DNA of 45,508 bases from an uncultured Oscillospiraceae bacterium (lineage in GTDB: Bacteria > Bacillota > Clostridia > Oscillospirales > Oscillospiraceae). Both the position numbers and the translations under genes were made by a program. The notes below the pieces were generated by a model. That model was not told the DNA's origin and searched no databases. It saw nothing but the letters and a program-made list of their open reading frames with translations. Shown here in pieces: positions 42,150 through 45,508 of the stretch. Within the stretch, counting starts at the first letter, position 1; the number at the start of each line of letters is the position of its first letter. The stretch spans positions 1-45,508 of the forward strand of contig CABVDR010000013.1 of the NCBI GenBank assembly GCA_902497145.1. Reading direction: 5' to 3'.

Positions 42150-43535
42150 ATGAAACTGTGGGCCGGACGGTTCCAAAAGGAGACGGATGCCCTGGTCAAC
42201 GACTTCAACTCCTCCATTTCCTTTGACGCCCGGATGTACCGGGAGGACATCACCGGGTCCATCGCCCACGCGGCCATGCTGGGCAGGCAGGGGATCATCA
42301 AGGAGCACGAGGCCGAGAAGATCATTGACGGCCTCAAGGCCATCCTGGCCGACATTGAGGCCGGACAGGTGGAGTTCTCCCTGGAGAACGAGGATATCCA
42401 CATGAATATCGAGACCATCCTCACCCAACGCATCGGGGACACGGGCAAGCGGCTGCACACCGCCCGCAGCCGGAACGATCAGGTGGCGGTGGACTTCCGG
42501 ATGTATGTCCGCAAGGAGATCCAGGCCATCATCGGCCTGATCCTGGACCTGGAGAAGGTGCTGGTCAGGAAGGCCGAGGCCAATCTGGACACGGTCATGC
42601 CCGGCTACACCCACCTCCAGCGGGCCCAGCCCACCACCTTCGCCCACGCCATGATGGCCTACGCCAACATGTTCAAGCGGGACGTGACAAGGCTGGAGGA
42701 CTGTCTGGCGCGGATGGACGAGTGCCCCCTGGGGGCGGGGGCCCTGGCTACCTCCACCTACCCGGTAGACCGGTTCCAGACCGCACAGGCTCTGGGCTTT
42801 TCCAAGCCCACCGACAACTCGCTGGACTCGGTGTCCGATCGGGATTTCGCCCTGGAGTTTCTCTCGGCCTGCTCCATTCTGATGATGCACCTGTCCCGGT
42901 TCTCCGAGGAGATCATTCTATGGTGCTCCTGGGAATTCAAGTTCGTGGAGCTGGACGACGCCTACTCCACCGGCTCGTCCATCATGCCCCAGAAGAAGAA
43001 CCCCGATGTGGCCGAGCTGCTGCGGGGCAAGACGGGGCGGGTGTACGGCTCCCTCATCACCCTGCTCACCGTCATGAAGGGGCTCCCCCTGGCCTACAAC
43101 AAGGACATGCAGGAGGACAAGGAGTGCGTCTTTGACGCCATCGACACGGTGGAGCTCTGCCTGCCTGTGTTCACCGCCATGCTGGACACCCTCACCGTGC
43201 GGAAGGAGAACATGCGCCGGGCGGCCGCCGGCGGCTTCATCAACGCCACCGACTGCGCTGACTACCTGGTGAAGAAGGGGATGCCCTTCCGGGAGGCCTA
43301 CCTGATCGTGGGCCGACTGGTCAGCCAGTGCATCAGAGCCGGTGAGACCCTGGACACCCTGTCCCTCAAGGACTTCAAGGCCGTATCCAAGGTCTTTGAC
43401 GAGGATGTGTACCAGGCCCTGGAGCTCAGGACCTGCGTCAACGGCCGCAAGGTCTGCGGCGGCCCGGCGGCGGACAGCGTCCGGGTGCAGATCGGACATA
43501 TCAGGGAATTCGTGGAGACACGCAGACATGGATAA
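42150..43535 (+). CDS. argH: Argininosuccinate lyase
   Basis: 461 aa. Splits argininosuccinate to arginine and fumarate. MKLWAGRFQKETDALVNDFNSS opens the family pattern; HTARSRNDQVAVDFR and HLQRAQPTTFAHAM follow. The superfamily signature GSSIMPQKKNPD begins at Gly275 and contains the catalytic Ser loop. AAAGGAG precedes the ATG, 71 bp after argG. Its last eight bases overlap argC. Confidence 0.97.
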   Translation: MKLWAGRFQKETDALVNDFNSSISFDARMYREDITGSIAHAAMLGRQGIIKEHEAEKIIDGLKAILADIEAGQVEFSLENEDIHMNIETILTQRIGDTGKRLHTARSRNDQVAVDFRMYVRKEIQAIIGLILDLEKVLVRKAEANLDTVMPGYTHLQRAQPTTFAHAMMAYANMFKRDVTRLEDCLARMDECPLGAGALATSTYPVDRFQTAQALGFSKPTDNSLDSVSDRDFALEFLSACSILMMHLSRFSEEIILWCSWEFKFVELDDAYSTGSSIMPQKKNPDVAELLRGKTGRVYGSLITLLTVMKGLPLAYNKDMQEDKECVFDAIDTVELCLPVFTAMLDTLTVRKENMRRAAAGGFINATDCADYLVKKGMPFREAYLIVGRLVSQCIRAGETLDTLSLKDFKAVSKVFDEDVYQALELRTCVNGRKVCGGPAADSVRVQIGHIREFVETRRHG

Positions 43536-44514
43536 GCCGAAGGTCTTTATCGACGGCCGGGAGGGCACCACTGGCCTTCAGCTCTGGGAGCGGCTCTCCC
43601 GGCGGACCGATCTCGAACTGCTGCGCATCGGCGAGGCCAGGCGCAAGGACCCGGCGGAGCGGAAAAAATACCTCAACGCGGCCGACCTGGTGTTTCTCTG
43701 CCTGCCCGATGCCGCCGCCTGGGAGGCGGTGGGGCTCATTGAGAACGGGCACACCCGGATCATCGATGCCTCCACCGCCCACCGTACCGCCTCCGGCTGG
43801 GTCTATGGCTTCCCGGAGCTGTACAAGGACCCAGAGCGCATCATCGGACAGGCCCGTCGGGTGGCTAATCCCGGCTGCCACGCCACCGGCTTCCTGGCCT
43901 CGCCAGCCCCCCTGTCCGCCCTCCATATTCTGCTCCGGGACTGCCCCCTCACCTGCTTCTCCCTCACTGGCTACTCCGGCGGAGGCAGAAAGATGATCGC
44001 CCAGTATGAGGCCCCCGACAAGCCGGCCGAGCTGTTCAGTCCCCGGCTCTACGGCACCGGCCTGCGCCACAAGCACCTGACCGAGATGCAGAAGGTGGCC
44101 GGGCTGGAGCAGCCCCCGGTGTTCTGCCCCGTGGTGGACGACTACTACAAGGGCATGGCTACCACCATCCAACTCCACAACCGCTATCTGCGGGGCCAGC
44201 CCACCGCCCGGGAGATCTGCCACATCCTGGCGGCCTACTACGCCGGCCAGCCCCTGGTCTCGGTGCGCTGGGGCGGGGATGCCCCCACCCTCCCCGCCAA
44301 CGCTCTGGCGGGCACCGACCGGCTGGAGCTGGTGGTGTGCGGCCACGAGGAGCAGACCATCGTCACCGCCCTCTTCGATAACCTGGGCAAAGGCGCCTCT
44401 GGCGCGGCGGTGCAGAACATGAACCTGATGCTGGGCTTTGAGATGACGGCGGGCCTGGCCCTGGAAACCCCACCGGCGGGCAGTCCCGCCTCAGCAAGGA
44501 GTGAGCGAACATGA
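43528..44514 (+). CDS. argC: N-acetyl-gamma-glutamyl-phosphate reductase (short type)
   Basis: 328 aa. Third step of the acetylated ornithine route: NADPH reduction of N-acetylglutamyl phosphate. It starts KPKVFIDGREGTTGLQLWERL, typical of the type 2 (short) ArgC, with LPDAAAWEAV, IDASTAHRTA and the catalytic cysteine Cys117 in NPGCHATG. GYSGGGRKMIAQYE and MLGFEMTAGL are later conserved parts. It overlaps argH by eight bases and argJ by four (ATGA), indicating coupled translation. Confidence 0.94.
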   Translation: MDKPKVFIDGREGTTGLQLWERLSRRTDLELLRIGEARRKDPAERKKYLNAADLVFLCLPDAAAWEAVGLIENGHTRIIDASTAHRTASGWVYGFPELYKDPERIIGQARRVANPGCHATGFLASPAPLSALHILLRDCPLTCFSLTGYSGGGRKMIAQYEAPDKPAELFSPRLYGTGLRHKHLTEMQKVAGLEQPPVFCPVVDDYYKGMATTIQLHNRYLRGQPTAREICHILAAYYAGQPLVSVRWGGDAPTLPANALAGTDRLELVVCGHEEQTIVTALFDNLGKGASGAAVQNMNLMLGFEMTAGLALETPPAGSPASARSERT

Positions 44515-45508
44515 AGCAGATACCCGGCGGCGTCACCGCCCCCAAGGGCTTCCGGGCCTGGGGGGTTCACTGCGGCGTCAAGAGCAAAAAGGCAGACAAG
44601 AAGGACCTGGCCCTCATCCTCTCCGACCAGGAGTGCGCGGCGGCGGCCGTGTACACCATGAACCGGGTCAAGGCCGCCCCTCTCTATGTCACTATGGAAC
44701 ACCTGGAGGACGGCACCGCCTGGGGCGTGGCGGCCAACAGCGGCAACGCCAACGCCTGCTGCCCCATGAGCCACGAGTACGCCGAGGAGATGGCCCGGCT
44801 GGCCGCCCGGGCCACCGGCCGCGCACCCGCCGACTTCGTGGTGGCCTCCACCGGCGTCATCGGCCAGACCCTCAACATCGCCGCCATCCGGGCGGGGATG
44901 CCGGCGGCGGCGGCGGGCCTCACCGCCGGGCCGGAAGGCTCCGACGCGGCGGCCCGCGCCATCATGACCACCGACACGGTGAAGAAGGAGCTTGCCCTCG
45001 CCTGCTCTATCGGCGGCAGGACCGTGACACTCGGCGCCATCGCCAAGGGCTCCGGCATGATCCACCCCAACATGGGCACCATGCTGTGCTTCGTCACAAC
45101 CGACTGCGCCATCACCCGGGAGATGCTCTCCGAGGCCCTCCGCGAGGTGGTCCCCCGCACCTTCAACCGGGTGACGGTGGACGGGGACACCTCCACCAAC
45201 GACATGTGCGCGGTGCTGGCCAACGGCATGGCGGGCAATCCCCTCATCGAGTGGAAGGATGACGGCTACACCGTCTTTCTGAAGGCCCTCCGCCAGCTCT
45301 GCCAGGAGCTGGCCCGGGCCATCGCCGGGGACGGCGAGGGGGCCAGCCGCCTCATCACCTGCGCCGTGCGGGAGGCCCGCAGCGAGGAGAGCGCCGAGCG
45401 CCTGGCCAAGGCGGTGGTGGGCTCCCCCCTGGTGAAGGCCGCCATGTTCGGCGCCGACGCAAACTGGGGCCGGGTGCTGTGTGCCATGGGCTACTCCAAG
45501 GCCCCCTT
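44511..45508 (+). CDS. argJ: Bifunctional ornithine acetyltransferase / N-acetylglutamate synthase (partial)
   Basis: 332 complete codons visible; the 3' end lies outside the window. It moves the acetyl group from N-acetylornithine to glutamate, closing the acetyl cycle. GGVTAPKGFRAWGVHCGVK opens the family; ANSGNANACC, VASTGVIGQ and IAKGSGMIHPNMGTMLCFVT follow. The precursor normally self-cleaves before the Thr of this last motif (Thr190 here). The residue before it is Gly instead of the usual Ala. GGTDGDTSTNDM-type segment VDGDTSTNDMCAVLANG and FGADANWGRVLCAMGY are also present. AAGGAGT precedes ATG 44511. Confidence 0.95.
   Translation, partial: MKQIPGGVTAPKGFRAWGVHCGVKSKKADKKDLALILSDQECAAAAVYTMNRVKAAPLYVTMEHLEDGTAWGVAANSGNANACCPMSHEYAEEMARLAARATGRAPADFVVASTGVIGQTLNIAAIRAGMPAAAAGLTAGPEGSDAAARAIMTTDTVKKELALACSIGGRTVTLGAIAKGSGMIHPNMGTMLCFVTTDCAITREMLSEALREVVPRTFNRVTVDGDTSTNDMCAVLANGMAGNPLIEWKDDGYTVFLKALRQLCQELARAIAGDGEGASRLITCAVREARSEESAERLAKAVVGSPLVKAAMFGADANWGRVLCAMGYSKAP

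Overview
The window is a high-GC (roughly 60% by eye) Gram-positive, Clostridia-type chromosome. The murB-rapZ-yvcK-whiA-dnaE block, the DUF4364 gene, the ANTAR regulator beside glnA and the consensus -35/-10 promoters and Shine-Dalgarno sites all fit a gut Oscillospiraceae member (Flavonifractor/Lawsonibacter/Intestinimonas type). That placement is inferred; no marker fixes the species.

Left chromosomal part (1-25.5 kb). It opens with the 3' end of rpoD and a structured intergenic region, followed by an HxlR regulator, a radical SAM protein and L-lactate dehydrogenase. Next are an ECF sigma/anti-sigma pair, threonine aldolase and GlnRS. glnA follows with an attenuator-like leader and a downstream ANTAR regulator. 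A cobalamin riboswitch controls a btuFCD-type importer. Then come a double-GNAT protein, a GH25 lysozyme and a long operon: murB-rapZ-yvcK-whiA, two small zinc-ribbon proteins, dnaE and a cardiolipin synthase. The block ends with a DUF4364 gene divergent from tRNA-Thr(CGT).

Island (25,572-37,527). A 45-bp direct repeat of the 3' part of tRNA-Thr brackets about 12 kb that starts with a tyrosine integrase. The cargo is metabolic, with no relaxase or conjugation gene. Module 1 is LysR, an M20 amidohydrolase and a YfcC-family carrier. Module 2 is a YkvI-family transporter, an XRE-cupin regulator, an opine dehydrogenase-family enzyme and a CyuA/L-cysteine desulfidase-family lyase. Two families of decayed non-coding repeats lie between and beside the modules, and paired short repeats near each end look like integrase arm-binding sites. 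Module 2 is AT-richer than its surroundings. Its gene set suggests uptake of an amino-acid derivative, oxidative splitting and deamination or desulfuration, a system I cannot match to a described pathway.

Right part (37.5-45.5 kb). The chromosomal tRNA terminator is followed by a graveyard of mobile and transport genes: two small unknown genes, an antirestriction-like pseudogene fused to the tail of a siderophore ABC ATPase, and a frameshifted siderophore-binding protein. An arginine operon then begins, argG-argH-argC-argJ, with an ArgR-like box over its promoter; argJ runs off the window end.
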